Source: Odobenus rosmarus divergens (lineage: Eukaryota > Chordata > Mammalia > Carnivora > Odobenidae). From it: DNA of 64,000 nucleotides. The stretch is taken from NCBI RefSeq assembly GCF_000321225.1, contig NW_004450483.1, positions 1,523,758 through 1,587,757 on the forward strand. The letters run 5' to 3'. The translations under genes were made by a program, and so were the position numbers. Positions within the stretch are counted from its first letter, which is position 1; every line of letters begins with the position of its first letter. Shown piece by piece: positions 1 through 12,125 of the stretch. Below the pieces are notes generated by a model. The model saw nothing but the letters and a program-made list of their open reading frames with translations, was not told where the DNA came from and made no database searches.

Positions 1-986
1 CACATTTCTCCAAGTTCACAGGGGTGCCTTGAGAGAATTTATCCTATGCCCTGCTGAAAGCTCCTTGCAGCATCCACACGGTAGCAAGCTCCCAAGCTAA
101 CTCAAAAAAAAAAAAAAAAAAGCAAATGAGAGGCAGTCCACCTGGATGGCACGTGGCAACCCCTTGCTCGTTCCCCTTGGTTACTGTATATCTCCTGATT
201 TGTCTCAAATCACTGGCCTAGCCTGAGTCCCGGAATTTGGTAGAGCTTGACATGATGTTCTCCCCATGGAGTTTCTGGGATGATTTCCCTCTTTCGAACC
301 TGGAACTTTGGCTTGTTTCCACTCACCGGGCAACACTCCTGCTCTCGAGAAGTCCTCAGAGCTTCTCAGCAGTGGTTCTGCAACCTCCTCCGCCAGGCTT
401 GCCCATCCTGGGAAGAGGCGATTTGCTGGTGTGGGCCTGACACCTGCCTTGCATTGTAGGTAGGTTGCCATCAGGACTGGCCAACAACAGTCTTACTCTT
501 GCCCTGCTGATCTCAGGAGTTTCTTCCTGCTCCACACACAGGGACCCTCTGAAAGATAAGCCCTGGTGGACCCCAGATCCACATGGAGCCTGCCCTCTTG
601 CTAGACTTCATTGTGGCCTTGACCTTGTAGACCCTACTTGAACTGCCTCCTTGCCTGGTCTCAGGACTCTGCTTGCTCCATCCATGACCACATGTCCTAA
701 TGACCAGAAGCCCTGCCCAGGGACACCAGGGGAAGTGAGGAGGAAGCTACTGACCTCAAGGGCATGGCTGGAGTAAAAGGTTGAACTAAAATGGGCACTC
801 TAGGGATTGAGAAGAAACAGAATCTGGGAGACAGAGGACAGCACAGGAGTCAAGGAGTTGGGAAGGCATCAGTACAAGTCAGCAATGAAAGGCAAGGAAA
901 TAGGATGAGATGGAGTGTGGGCTCAGGTAGATGCTCTTTCTGTGCAAAAGCAGATGCACTAAAGGTTCTAGCCAGGGCACTTAAAC

Positions 987-1065
987 AAAGAAAGAAAGAA
1001 AGAGAGAGAGAGAGAGGAAGGAAGGAAGGAAGCAAGGAAGGAAGGAAGGAGAGAAGGAAGAAAAG

Positions 1066-1116
<51 letters not shown>

Positions 1117-1243
1117 AANNNNNNNNNNNNNNNNNNNNNNNNNNNNNNNNNNNNNNNNNNNNNNNNNNNNNNNNNNNNNNNNNNNNNNNNNNNNNNNNNN
1201 NNNNNNNNNNNNNNNNNNNNNNNNNNNNNNNNNNNNNNNNNNN

Positions 1244-1291
<48 letters not shown>

Positions 1292-1310
1292 AAAGAAAGA
1301 AAGAAAAGAG
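987..1310 (+). repeat. (GAAA)n polypurine microsatellite with gap
   Basis: An all-purine + strand begins with GAAA, then GA and GGAA stretches, then long perfect GAAA on both sides of the gap. It abuts the 5'-truncated L1 fragment that follows. Confidence 0.95.
1119..1243. other. Assembly gap (125 N) inside a GAAA microsatellite
   Basis: A run of N is flanked on both sides by perfect GAAA repeats, so the missing sequence is probably more of the same repeat. The true repeat length is unknown. Confidence 0.99.
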
Positions 1311-3213
1311 TCATCCAGATTGGAAAGAAAGAAGTAAAACTACCTTCATTGGTAGATGACATATAGAAGATCCTCAAGGAACCATTGTAAAACTATTATA
1401 ATAAATGAGTTCATCATAGTTGCCAGAAACAAGATTAAAATATAAAACTCAATTCTATTTCTATACACTTGTAATGAACAATCCAAAAATGAAAATAAGA
1501 AAAACAATTCCATTTATAGTAGTATTAAAAAATAAAATTCTTGTGAATAAATTTAACAAAAAAAGTACAAAAATTACTCTGAAACCTACAAAAAAAGGTG
1601 GAAAGAAATAAAAGAAGATCTAAACAAATAGGAAAACATTCCATGTTCATGGACCACAGGAATTAATGTTGTCAAGATGGCAACACTCCTCAGGTTGATC
1701 TACAGATTCAACACAACCCTCATCAAAATTCCAGAAGGCTTCTTTGCAGAAATTACAGGCTGATCCTAAAATTTATATGGATACTTGAGAGACCAAATAA
1801 CCAAAACAAAGTTAGAGGCATCACATTTCCTGTTTTCAAAACTTACTACAAAGCTGCAACAAACATGACAGTTTGTTACTGGCCCAGTAGTAGACATATA
1901 GAACCATGGAACAGAGTTGACAGTCCAAAAATAAATCTTCACATTTCTGGTCAACTGACTTTCAAAAAGGGTGCTAAGACATTTAAACGGAGGGAAGGAG
2001 AGTCTTTCAACAAATGGTGCTGGGACAACTGGCTATCTATATGCAAAAGAATGAAGTTGGACCCTTACCTCACACTGTATAGAAAAATTAACCCAAAGCC
2101 CTAAATGTAAGAGGTAAAACTATAAAACTGTTAAAAGTAAAACAGGTTGAAGTCTTCATGACCTTGGATTAGACAATGGATTCTTAGATAGGACAACCGA
2201 AAACACAAGCAACAAGAGAAAACAGAGATACTCCGGACTTTATCAATATTTAAAACTTTCATGTTTTAAAAAAACACCATCAAGAAAGTGGGGTGAATAC
2301 ACAGAGTGGGAGAAAATATTTGCAAATCACATGTCCTATAAGGAATCTGTATCCACACTATATAAAGAACTCATGCCTTGATAATAAAAAGACAAATTAT
2401 CCAATTTAAAAAAGGGCAACAGATCTGAATAGATATTTCTCCAAAGAAGATACGTAAAGAGATGAAAAGATGCTGGTCTTCGCAAGCCATCAGGGGAATG
2501 CAAATCAAAGCCACAGTGAGACAGCTCTTTGTACCCATTAACATAATTGTGATCAATTACAAGGATGGGCAAGGACGTGGAGAAGTTGGAACCTCATACA
2601 CTGCTGGTAGGCGTGTAAAATGGTGTGGCCACTTTGGAAGACCGTCTGGCGGTTCCTCACAGGTGGAGGGTTACCCTATGATCCAGCAATCCCATGCCTT
2701 GGTATATAGTCAAGAGAACTGAAAACACGTGTCCACATAAAAACAGACACAAATGTTCACAGCAGCCTTCTTCACAATGGCCAGAAAGTTGGAACAGCCC
2801 AAATGTCTATCAACAGCTGAATGGATAAACAGAACGTGGTATATCCATGCAATGGAATGCTATTTGGCCATAAAAAGGGCTGAAGTGCTGATGCGTGCTA
2901 CGACAGGGGTGGACCTGGAGAACATGCTGACTGAAAGAAGCCAGACACAAAAGGCTTCTTCTGTACTGAATGATTTCATTATGTGAACTGTCCATAATAG
3001 GTAAACCTAAAGAGGCAGAGAGGACGTTAGTGATTGCCTAGGGCTGGGGGTGGGGGTAGAGGAAAAAAGAGAATGACTGCTAATGGGTGTGGGGTGGGGT
3101 TTTTGTGGGTGACGAGAATGTTCTAAAATTGGTTGTGCTAATGATTGCACAACTCTGTGACTATACTGAAAACCATTGAATTGTATACTTTATTTTTAAA
3201 ATTTTTTTAAGAT

Positions 3214-3244
<31 letters not shown>

Positions 3245-3489
3245 TTTGAGAGAGAGAGAGAATGAGAGAGAGAGCATGAGCAGGGGGGAGGGTCAGATTC
3301 CCCACCGAGCCGGGAGCCCTATGCAGGACTCGATCCCGGGACTCCAGGATCATGACCTGAGCCGAAGGCAGTCGCTTAACCAACTGAGCCACCCAGGCGC
3401 CCGAATTGTATACTTTAAATAGGTGAATGGATGAGATGTGAATTTTATCTCAATCATACTCTTATAATTTAAAAAAAAAAAAAAAAAAA
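1311..3489 (+). mobile_element. Old LINE-1 (L1M-type) 3' end, with nested SINE
   Basis: The sequence follows the 3' half of mammalian L1 ORF2 (reverse transcriptase C-terminal region and cysteine-rich end) and then the 3' UTR. It ends in an A-run at 3471-3489. Recognisable landmarks are the segments around 1640-1760, 2020-2080 and 2750-2960. Frame breaks are scattered throughout, so it is a dead, 5'-truncated fossil. It is interrupted at 3193-3402 by a SINEC in the opposite orientation. Confidence 0.9.
3193..3402 (-). mobile_element. SINEC carnivore SINE inserted in L1
   Basis: It is a full-length reverse-oriented copy. A T-rich (ATTT)n tail on the left is followed by a GA-rich tract, and the tRNA-like head ends GCCACCCAGGCGCCC. 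A perfect 15-bp target-site duplication, GAATTGTATACTTTA, lies at 3178-3192 and 3403-3417. Confidence 0.97.
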
Positions 3490-6059
3490 GCATCTCTGGA
3501 CTCATAAAGGCCTGGCATTGGGGTTGGGGGTCATGGGTAGGAACCCTCCTCAGTTGTACACGCTCCTTTCTAATTCCTTGCAATCTACCTGACCCTTACA
3601 TGAGAATTCCTCCCTGGGCCCTAGCCCCTCCTTCTTCTCATCCAGTCACCCCAGATAACCTCACCTTCTCCTTGCTTCCTCTCATTTGCGGTGCCCTTGA
3701 TGTGAGGAGCACTCTCCATGCCCTCCCTCTATCCAGGAGCTGCTGGGTGCTGGACCCGTGTTCTCTCCTGATTATAATAACAGCGACAATGTTGATGGTG
3801 CTGATAATAGCTAAAACACTTATTGGGCTATTATTATGTGCCAAGCCCTATATCTGCATCGAAGCACTGAATCCCCCAGGCTTGCCCGTGCCCATGAGGC
3901 TGGCCCATTCAGGCCCTCAGTGCTTCCTGGGATCATGGAGCAGGCTCCCAATGGCAGAAATGACTCAGGCCCACCCACTGATGCCCAGCTCTGTTCCAGG
4001 AACAGTGTTTTAAACGAAGTGACTCAGGGCTCAGATGAGTAAGGCAGACATTCAGTCCAACAGACAGACGGAACATTGCAGTCGGTGTGCGTGGCCTGCA
4101 GGCCATAGACGCCTCAGGGCATCTGTAGGACCTGTCTGAGCTCACACACTCAGGAATTAGGTTCAGAGGATGAGGCCTGCTCCTACCCCTGGGGACCCAG
4201 AAATGCCCCCCAGGGCTGGCCCCCAATCCCAGCTGCGTGGAGGAGCCCCAGCCTACCTGTCTGCTGACAGAATCGTGTATTTTCTGTGCCAAGCGCAGCC
4301 CTTCCCCAGGGCTCTGTGATCTAGTTTTTCTTTTCCTACCTTAGAAATAGCTCACGCAAGTTTACCCACAAGCCCTTCTGAGGGCAGAGGGCCCCCCACC
4401 CCCTGGAGGAGAGGCTCACGGATGAGGAATTTCTGAGGGCACAGCCGGCCTTGTAGTGATATTCAAATAATTTTTTCTTGAGTGACAAGGAAGGAAGATG
4501 AGAGACGGGAGGGAAGGAAGAAAGATTCTAGGAGCCCCTGGTTCGTTGAGTGTCCTTGAATTTGCCGACTGGCTTTACTCTCACTGGTCCTCCAGTCACT
4601 GGGTGACCTTGGGGACGTCACAGGGTGTCTCTGGGCCTCCTTCCACCAGCAGTCAGCGAGGAGGTAATAAGATCAGGACACGGCCTACCTGCTGAGATAT
4701 CTGGCATGTGATTCCAGGCACGGAGCCTTTGCCAGGTCGTCTCAGTGCTTGGGGCTGGCTTGGGTGGATCTCGTCGTCTCCACAGCTCATCTCCCTACCC
4801 ACCCCCATCAGCACCTACCCAGGTCCTTGCTGTGCAGTTGGGCTGCATGGAAGGTGCCATGCAGAGTTCTCAGCAGCTCTGGGGTAGAGACAGAATTAAG
4901 CCCCCCTGGGAGAATGGCTTGGAGAACACATGCCCCCTCATGGTACTGAGACTTTCAGGGAAACATGGCTAGATGACCCTCCCTGCCCCCCCACCCCCAC
5001 TCCCCACCCCCGGCCAATCCACACACACAGGGTCTACACATTCTCGACTTTACTGACTTGTGGCTCCCCATCATTGCATTCCCATTGAGTCCCAGGCTTC
5101 TGGTGGGCAGACTTCAACCCCTTGACCATGGCCGGGCACAGAAAATTTAACTGCTCACCATTCTGTGAGTCTGGAAACTGTCCTGATGCCTGTTGGGGCG
5201 GGGGGCTCATCTAGGAAAGAATCTCAAAAGCTCTGCCCAACCTTCCACCGGCTGACTGCTCCCCCTTCAAACACTCTCAGGATACGGCTGCCCCATCCCA
5301 TGCAGCAGCCCCCCAAAAGCCAGCATCCACACATGTGCAAGCGTGCCCACACACAGACACACACACACACGCACCAGCCTGGTCTCTCAGCCCCACAGTT
5401 GTCCCGGAATTCTGGCCAAGAGAAAAGTCTATCCTCCTTCACAAGAAACGAGGCCACAGACGGCCAAAATGGAAATGCAGCTTGGTGAGTGCACTTGGTG
5501 ATCCAACAGGAACCGTGGGCCATCTCCCAGCCCCAGGGACAGGAGGCCCCCAGGCACATAGATAAAACACCTCAGTTTATTCTGGAGCATGGCTGCAGGG
5601 CCACCTAGCAGAGGAAGGAGTCAGGACCGTGGAGGGCAGGTCCCACATGGCAACCACAGCCTCCTACACCAGCCCTCCGGCCGGGGCCTGCTCCTGTCCT
5701 CTCCACGCCAACACCCCACCCTTCAGGGTCCTAGCCCCTCCCAGCTCACCGCCCAACCCTGCCTGGCCTGTCTTCAGAGTCCTGCCTGAGTGCAGCCTCT
5801 TCTGTGTGCTTTCTCGCCGCCACCTGGTCCCGGCTCCCTGGGCTCTGGCCTGCCAGTGCAAGACCCTCCTGGCTGGGCTCCCTTCACCGGCTTGCCCTGC
5901 GAAGGTCCATTCTCCACACGCCAGCTGGGACGGTCTTTTGAAGACCCCCAGGTGCCCCATCACACACAGCCCAGCATGACCAGGCCCTTGGCCCTGACTT
6001 CTGGTGGTAATGTCTTCTTCCTGCTCCCCTCACTTAGACTCCTCTAGGCTTCTTTCAAA
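3490..6059. other. Intergenic, no gene seen
   Basis: No coding signal was found. A weak MIR-like segment lies at about 3798-3905 (TTATTGGGCTATTATTATGT type sequence). There is a short C-run at 4988-5015 and a (CA)n at 5348-5372. The open frames are short and overlap on both strands. Confidence 0.6.
5348..5372. repeat. Short (CA)n microsatellite
   Basis: An interrupted CA dinucleotide run of about 25 bases. Confidence 0.85.
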
Positions 6060-6415
6060 AAACCTTTTCCTGCCTCAGGGCCTTTGCGCATGCTGTTTCC
6101 GCTGCCTGGACTGCTCCTCCCACCCCGCCCTGACACACCTCTTCCATGATTAGCTCCTTCCTCAGCACTCCGCTGAACTATCCGCTCTGAAGCGCAGCTC
6201 CCCCGACCACGTCATGTGAAGCAGGCCTCCCCGGCTACAGCCTGTGAGGGTGTTTGTTATAATCTATGTGCTCATGTCTGTCACCCTCACCGGGCAATGG
6301 GCTCTGGGAGGACAGGGACCACATCCACTTTGCTGGCCACTATGGGCCTGGCCCCTGCCACAGCCCCAGCACTTGGTGGACGCTCATAAGAAGCTGTAAA
6401 TGAATGGAGGGATCC
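6060..6415 (+). mobile_element. LINE-2 3' end fragment
   Basis: It resembles the L2 3' region: a GCCTTTGCGCATGCTGTTTC segment, a cysteine/serine-rich middle, then GGAGGACAGGGACCACAT. The end matches the usual L2 terminus (AGCACTTGGTGGACGCTCA ... AATGAATGG). It is ancient and diverged. Confidence 0.65.
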
Positions 6416-7576
6416 AGGGAGGAGCCCAAGGACACCGGAGAGATGAAGCCACACCACAGGGAAAGTCGGAATGGAGATGGCCCCATCTGTGCCCCGATTC
6501 TCGGTCACCCAACTGCCCCCAGCACTACCAAGGCCGACTGCTTGCTGAGTGCCATCCACCATGTGTGGACTATCTCAGTCAATTCCTGTGAAATAGGACC
6601 TATCATGAATGCCCTCTACTGAGGGGGGAAATGAGGCACTTCTGGGGGCCCAAGGGGCTGGAGAGGAATGACCCAAGCCAACCAACATTGGCTTTATGAC
6701 AGACCACAGACCCAGAGTGAGGCTGGTCACATGCAAGCTTTGGGGGTCCCCAAGGGTGGCTGAGAACCACAGAACTCTAGGCCCAACTCTGGAAGCACCA
6801 TTGCAGGGGTACAGGGTGGAGACCATGCAAACCCGCCTGGGACCCTCAGAAGCCCCCTCCCAAAGGGCCTGTGCTTCCCAAAGTGCCCAACGGCCCAGGA
6901 CAGAGGAGAAGTCCTGACTAGTAAAGTCCCTCCCAGAGCCCAGGCCTGGCTGCTAGCGGCCTCACAGGAAGCCTGGCTGCTCAAAGTGCCCCCTCCCACC
7001 CAGGAGCTCCTTGGAAATGTAACATCTCTAGCCCCACCCCAGATCCACCAACCAGAGTCTGCTGCCACAAGACCCCAAAGGCCCTGGACCCCACTAGGGT
7101 TTCAGAAGCTCTGCTCCCACGCACCCCTGTGGCCTGAGTGCAGAGGGGCATCGCTCGCCGTTCCAGTGCCGTTCCAGGCAGTCCATACACACCAGGGACA
7201 ACGAAGTTGCCGCAAGATGTTCACCGTAGCGTTCTTTACAAAGGAGAAAATTTGGAAATAGCCTAAGTATGCAACAAAGGAAGAAAGGTCCTAAATTAAG
7301 AGACAGCCATCCAAGTGCTTCTGCCAGAACGTTTGATCGCCTGAGGGAAAAGTTCTTATGCTCCTGCTTCTGGGAAAAGCCGGCTCGGACCCGCACACAG
7401 GTGTATACAGCGCAGTCCCACACGTGTGCACATTAACCGCGGGCACACTCTGACTGCTGAGATGAAGGCAATTTTTCTTGTGTTTCCTTTTACTTTGATG
7501 TTTTCTTAATTCTCTCAGGGAATATGCCTTACAATAATGATAATGAAACCATCAGTAAATGATACTCTTTAAAAAC
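6416..7576. other. Intergenic, no gene seen
   Basis: The sequence is unique-looking. Open frames are short and overlap on opposite strands, with no splice-flanked or family-recognisable exon. 7209-7262 resembles a short L1 3' fragment (TTCACCGTAGCGTTCTTTAC type). Confidence 0.5.
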
Positions 7577-7615
7577 AAAGAAGAAAGAAAGAAAGGAAAG
7601 AAAGAAAGAAAGAAA

Positions 7616-7671
<56 letters not shown>

Positions 7672-8131
7672 AAAGAAAGAAAGAAAGAAAGAAGAAAGAA
7701 AGAAAGAAAGAAAAGAAAGAAAGAAAGAAAGAAAGAAAGAAAAAGATAGAAAGAAAGAAAAAGAAAAAGAAAGAAAGAAAAAGATGAAAGAAAGAAAGAA
7801 AGAAAAAGAAAAAGAAAGAAAGAAAAGAAAGAAAGAAAAAGAAAAAGATAGAAAGAGAAAGAAAAAGAAAGAAAGAGAAAAAGATGAAAGAAAGAAAGAA
7901 AAAGAAAAAGAAAGAAAGAAAGAAAGAAAAAGAAAGAAAGAAAGAAGAAAGAAAGAAAAAGAAAGAAAGAAAGAAAAGAAAGAAAGAAAGAAGAAAGAAA
8001 GAAAAAGAAAGAAAGAAAGAAAAGAAAGAAAGAAGAAAGAAAGAAAGAAAAGAAAGAAAGAAAAAGAAAAAGAAAGAAAGAAAGAAAGAAAGAAAGAGAA
8101 GAAGAAAGAAAGAAAGAAAGAAGAAGGAAGG
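7577..8131 (+). repeat. Polypurine (GAAA)n tract of ~555 bp with internal periodicity
   Basis: The + strand is almost entirely A and G, built from GAAA, GAAAA and GAAAAA units. The only pyrimidines are in GATA (7745, 7847) and GATG (7783, 7883) interruptions. Their spacing shows a duplicated block of about 100 bp. The long frames through it on either strand (Lys/Glu/Arg or Phe/Leu/Ser only) are not genes. Confidence 0.97.
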
Positions 8132-9577
8132 TGATTATTCCTTTGAAGAGGCGCTCTTGCATCAATTTATTCCGCCAAAAGCCCTGACGAATCAGGTGTT
8201 GGGACGCGAACTGGGGCAAGGCCTCACGGAGGGAGTGCGGGAGGAGGGGAGGTCGTGAGGATGGTGTGAGAGGCAGGGATTTCGTGGGCACCTCCCCTGG
8301 AAGGTTGGCCTTCTGGAGGCCTGGCTGGGGGTGAAGGAAGCCAGGGGAGCGGGGAGCACTCCAAGGCCAAGGCCACCCACGGTGGGGTCTTTGCTCCTCC
8401 TGCTTCTACTTTCTAAAACACCTTTCCCTCTAGCCTCTTCCCTGGCCAGCAAGACCTGACTCACAGACCACCTCCTCCAGGAAGACTTCCCTATACCTCT
8501 GCCCCCTGGGCCTCTGGGCAGGGTCAGGTGCCCTCCTGTGGCTCCTACAGGAGCCTCTTGGGTCCCAGACAAGGAACTGTGAAGATATGATGGAAGAAGT
8601 CTCATGCATGCATTTAGGACCCTGTCTAGCCCCCAGAAAGCCCTCAGTAAACAGCCACTGTGCAGACCCCCGCTCTCCTTTTTATTCCTGGCTCACCTGG
8701 ATTCCCCTGCGTGAGTCTCCACTGGTCTTCTTTCAGCTCCCTACTCTGGCCTAGGCACTGCCCACTCCTTTGGGTTCTGCCTACCAGTTACGAAGGGCCT
8801 TCACGTAAGGCAGAGCAGTTTTATGAAAGCCTTTAGAGATAGATGCCAAGCATTTCTGGCCGGTCCTGGTGCCTGTCCAGCCCCTCCTCAGCCCATAGAT
8901 CTCAGAGCCCCACTTGGCAAGGGTCCAGGCTCCAAGCCTTTCTAGAGCCCCCCAGCCGCTTGGTCTGGGGCTTTGAGGCAACTGCAGGACAGGCAGGAAC
9001 TCATGGTGCCTATGTTTCATTGAGTAATTGTAGAAGAAGGGGAGTTGGGAAAATCCCCACTCAGTGCCTGGCAGAGAGAGCATGCTCGGATCGTGCAGGT
9101 TCACATCTCCCTCCAGGCCTGTAAGGAGAAGAGGGTGGCTCTTCTAGATGGGGCCCAGGTGAGTGTGAGTCCTGCGGACCCTACCCAACCAGCTGACCTG
9201 GGCCAGGCTGTTCTTCGAGGTGACCTAGCCTCAGGCAGACCTGGCGTCCACAGTGGGAACATCGACCTTCTCTCGGGAGGATCCTTGGGCAACGCATTCC
9301 CTTAGGGGCCACCCTTGGCATCATTTCCAGGGTTTCTCGGGCTAGTTGTGACATCTGTTTCTGGGTTCAGTTCCAAGTGAGGTCTGACATCTGAAGGGGC
9401 AGGGCGCATACACCCACTCACTCACAGAGAGAACTTCATAGGTGCAGAAGGCCAACACAAGGTGTGCCTTTGAGCATCTGGCCCCCTGGAGAGGAGGTGA
9501 GGTCAGTGGGCAAGAGGAAGCTGCTGGCTACCGCCAAGGGGCTTCTATGGGCGCGTTGGTGGGCTTTTTGCATTTTT
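8132..9577. other. Intergenic, L2-like segment, no gene seen
   Basis: 8400-8660 has the character of an L2 3' segment (TCCTCCAGGAAGACTTCCCT). No exon is recognised elsewhere. Confidence 0.45.
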
Positions 9578-10377
9578 AAAAAAGTTTTACTTGTGGCAAA
9601 ATATATGTAACATAAAATTTACCACCTTAACAATTTTTTATAAAGAATTTATTTATTTGAGAGAGAGAGAGCACATGAGAGAGAACATGAGTGGGGGTGG
9701 GGGGGAACAGCAGTGGGAGAGGGAGAAGCAGGCTCCCCGCTGAGCAGGGAGCCTGACGCAAGGCTCGATCCCAGGACCCTGAGATCACGACCTGAGCGGA
9801 AGGCAGACGCTTCACCGACTGAGCCCCCCAGGCGCCTCACACCTTAACCATTTTTAAATGTACAGTTCAGCCTTAAGTATACTCACACTGTTGTGTAGCC
9901 GTCACCATCATGCACCTCCAGACTTTTTTCGTCCTCCCCAACTGAAACTCTACCCATTGAACAACAACTCCCCAGACCCCCTCCCCCAGCCCCTGGCAAC
10001 CACCCCTTCTACCTTCAGCCTCTATGAATTTGACCACCCTAGGTACCTCATATAAATTGAATTATACAGTATTTGTCTTTCTGTGACTGGCTTATTTCAT
10101 TTAGAATAACATCCTCAAGTTTCACCCATGTTGGGGCACGTGTCCGAATTTCCTTCCTTTTTAAGGCTGAAGAATACTCCATTACGAATACACCACATTT
10201 CGTTTATCCACTCATCTGTCTTTGAGCACCTGGGCTGCTTCCACCTTTTGGCTCCCGTGAATAATGCTGTTTTGAACACGGGTGTATGAATACCTCTTCG
10301 AGCCCCTGCTTTCCATGCTTTTGGTTACCTACCCAGGAGTGGGATTCCTGGATCCCATATGGTAGTTCTATTTTGCC
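9578..10377 (-). mobile_element. Old LINE-1 (L1M-type) 3' fragment with nested SINE
   Basis: It is a reverse-complement copy of the same L1 ORF2-end/3' region that lies on the + strand at 2400-3180. Typical antisense landmarks are ACCTCATATAAATTGAATTA near 10045, GAATACTCCATTACG near 10172 and CAGGAGTGGGATTCCTGGAT near 10333. It is non-coding and truncated, and it hosts a SINEC at 9639-9839. Confidence 0.85.
9639..9839 (-). mobile_element. SINEC carnivore SINE inserted in L1
   Basis: It is a reverse-oriented full copy with a GA-rich tract and a head ending ACTGAGCCCCCCAGGCGCC. A 16-bp target-site duplication, CACCTTAACAATTTTT / CACCTTAACCATTTTT (one mismatch), lies at 9623-9638 and 9840-9855. 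Confidence 0.95.
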
Positions 10378-11349
10378 ACCTGCTTCCCAAGCTTTCTCTA
10401 GCCCCACCCTGTGCCGGGCACTGGGAGGGCTCTGAGGAATCACAGAGTGTACCCTCAGCCCTCTAGGACCCTTTCTTCTAAATGTTTAGGAGACACTCAC
10501 TCATTGTGAACTTTCACGTTTAGCGGACTGTGACTGTCTTAGCCAAGGTCATGTGTCCTCTTCTGCCCCCCCCTTCAACACTGGAAGGTCCTAGATGTAT
10601 GGTGGCCTCTCAGGAGGGGCTTCCAGAAGGAGGATGGAGGAGAAACACTACAGTGGCCTCCTGGGACATCTGCCCAGGCAAAGAGGCGTCTAGATCAGTG
10701 GTCGGCTAACTTTTCCTATAAAGGGTCAGGTTCATGCAAAATTATCCTTCTTTTGATTTGTTTTCAACCAAAATGTAAAAACCATTTGTAGTCTTGTGCA
10801 TTTGGCCCACTGGCCATAGTTTACCAAACCCTGTTCTGGAATTGATGTGGCATTGGGAGGGCACCGGGCCCCGCTCTGCCCATGGGGCGGGACATTCCTC
10901 GAGCTCTCTTCAGGAGTCAGGCAGCCCCGGGCAACCTGGTTCCACGGGGGAGCATGGCTTTGATAGTGAGCAGTGCCGGCGTTGGCCCTCAGGGTCTGTT
11001 AGCATGGCTCACCAATCCGTGTCTGGCTCTGTGTCCTCTGAATCCATGGGCATCTACTAAAGGAGAAGATTCGCGATTGAAGATAGGGAATAAGATACCA
11101 TGAACTGTTGGGGAAATGGGGCTGGAATGCTTTAGGATTTCCTAAAACAATCCCAGAACCCTATCTCAGCCTTGACCTGGAAGGAGGCTCACGGTCATCC
11201 CAGTGGCCCTGATGGGGCTAGCCTGGGCTCTCCAAGCCCGGGGGCAGGCAGGAAGAGAGAAGAGGTTTGCCCAGTTCCCCAGAATGAGCCAACTTCACGA
11301 GGCCCTGCAGGGTGCAGACCCCACAGGCCGGAGCCCCGTGTCCCCTGGG
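10378..11349. other. Intergenic, no gene seen
   Basis: 10690-10830 resembles an old DNA-transposon/MER fragment of uncertain family (segment CTAACTTTTCCTATAAAGGG). Otherwise it appears to be unique sequence without exon signals. Confidence 0.4.
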
Positions 11350-11559
11350 ACCCGAGACTTCCTTGTGGCTCTTCCCTATCAGATGGTGTGATCCTGGACA
11401 AACCACACTGTCTGCTCTTGGGTTTCTTCACCTGTGCGATAGAAATAATAATACTCCCTAGAGCCCTGGGGGATTAGTTGGGTGAAAATGTGTCAAGGGT
11501 TTAGAAGAGTTCTTGGCACATTAGGAGCACTCAGTCAGTGGGAGCTGTTTTTATTATTA
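11350..11559 (+). repeat. MIR SINE fragment
   Basis: It follows the MIR core in sense: TTTCTTCACCTGTGCGATAG, AATAATAATACTCCCTAG, a GGATTAG...GTGAAAATGTG segment and TTCTTGGCACATTAGGAGCA. Confidence 0.65.
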
Positions 11560-11745
11560 TCTCATTTAATCCACACAATTAGCCGGTAAGGTAAACACTA
11601 TTATTAGCCCCATTGTATGAGGGAACTGAGACACAGAGAGGTTAAGTAACTAGCCGTAGGGCACACAGCTAGGACAGGGTGGGGCTCGAGTGTGGAAAGC
11701 CACACCACTATCTACCTAGCTCTTAGCCACTGGACTGTGTGGGTT
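11560..11745 (-). repeat. MIR SINE fragment
   Basis: It is an antisense MIR: CTCATTTAATCCACACAATT, then TATTATTAGCCCCATTGTAT, a GACACAGAGAGGTTAAGTAA segment and CACACAGCTAGG. It is head-to-tail inverted relative to the preceding MIR. Confidence 0.8.
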
Positions 11746-11989
11746 TCCCCTCTTGGGAAACCACGGGAGCAGAGAGCCCTGGGCCCAGGGAGGACTCTGC
11801 AGGAAGGTGCCCTGGGGTGATGTGGCCAAGACCTGCCTCCTCCAGAGAGTCTTTCTTTGCGCTCCCACAGCCCTACCTCTTGTCTTCAGGCACCATGTGC
11901 ACACTGCTGTATATCACAGGCCAGGCGAGGATCACATCTTGGAGGGTCAGACTGCTTAGGAGGGACCCTGTAGCCCTGTGCACAGAGCA

Positions 11990-12125
11990 AGCACCAGGCA
12001 AGAGTCTGGGCTGCTCAGTTGAGCTGCATTAGCTGCGGGGCCTCAGGCGAGTCTGCACCCTCTGTGTACCACGGTTATCCCTCTACAGAATGAGAGATTG
12101 GATGGGCTTCTCTACAGTTCTATGA
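11990..12125 (+). repeat. Probable MIR fragment
   Basis: GGGGCCTCAGGCGAGTCTGC, then TACAGAATGAGAGATTGGAT and TACAGTTCTATGATCT, match a diverged MIR 3' half. Confidence 0.5.

Noticed and set aside
791..1377. Long frames on both strands across the first gap
   Set aside because: They are microsatellite translations bridged by N, with no evidence of coding.
1865..2986. Short frames resembling reverse-transcriptase fragments
   Set aside because: They are pieces of a dead L1 ORF2 with many frame breaks, annotated as the L1 fragment rather than as genes.
7559..8291. Long Lys/Glu/Arg frame (+) and Phe/Leu/Ser frame (-)
   Set aside because: They are translations of the GAAA microsatellite; the low-complexity DNA alone explains them.
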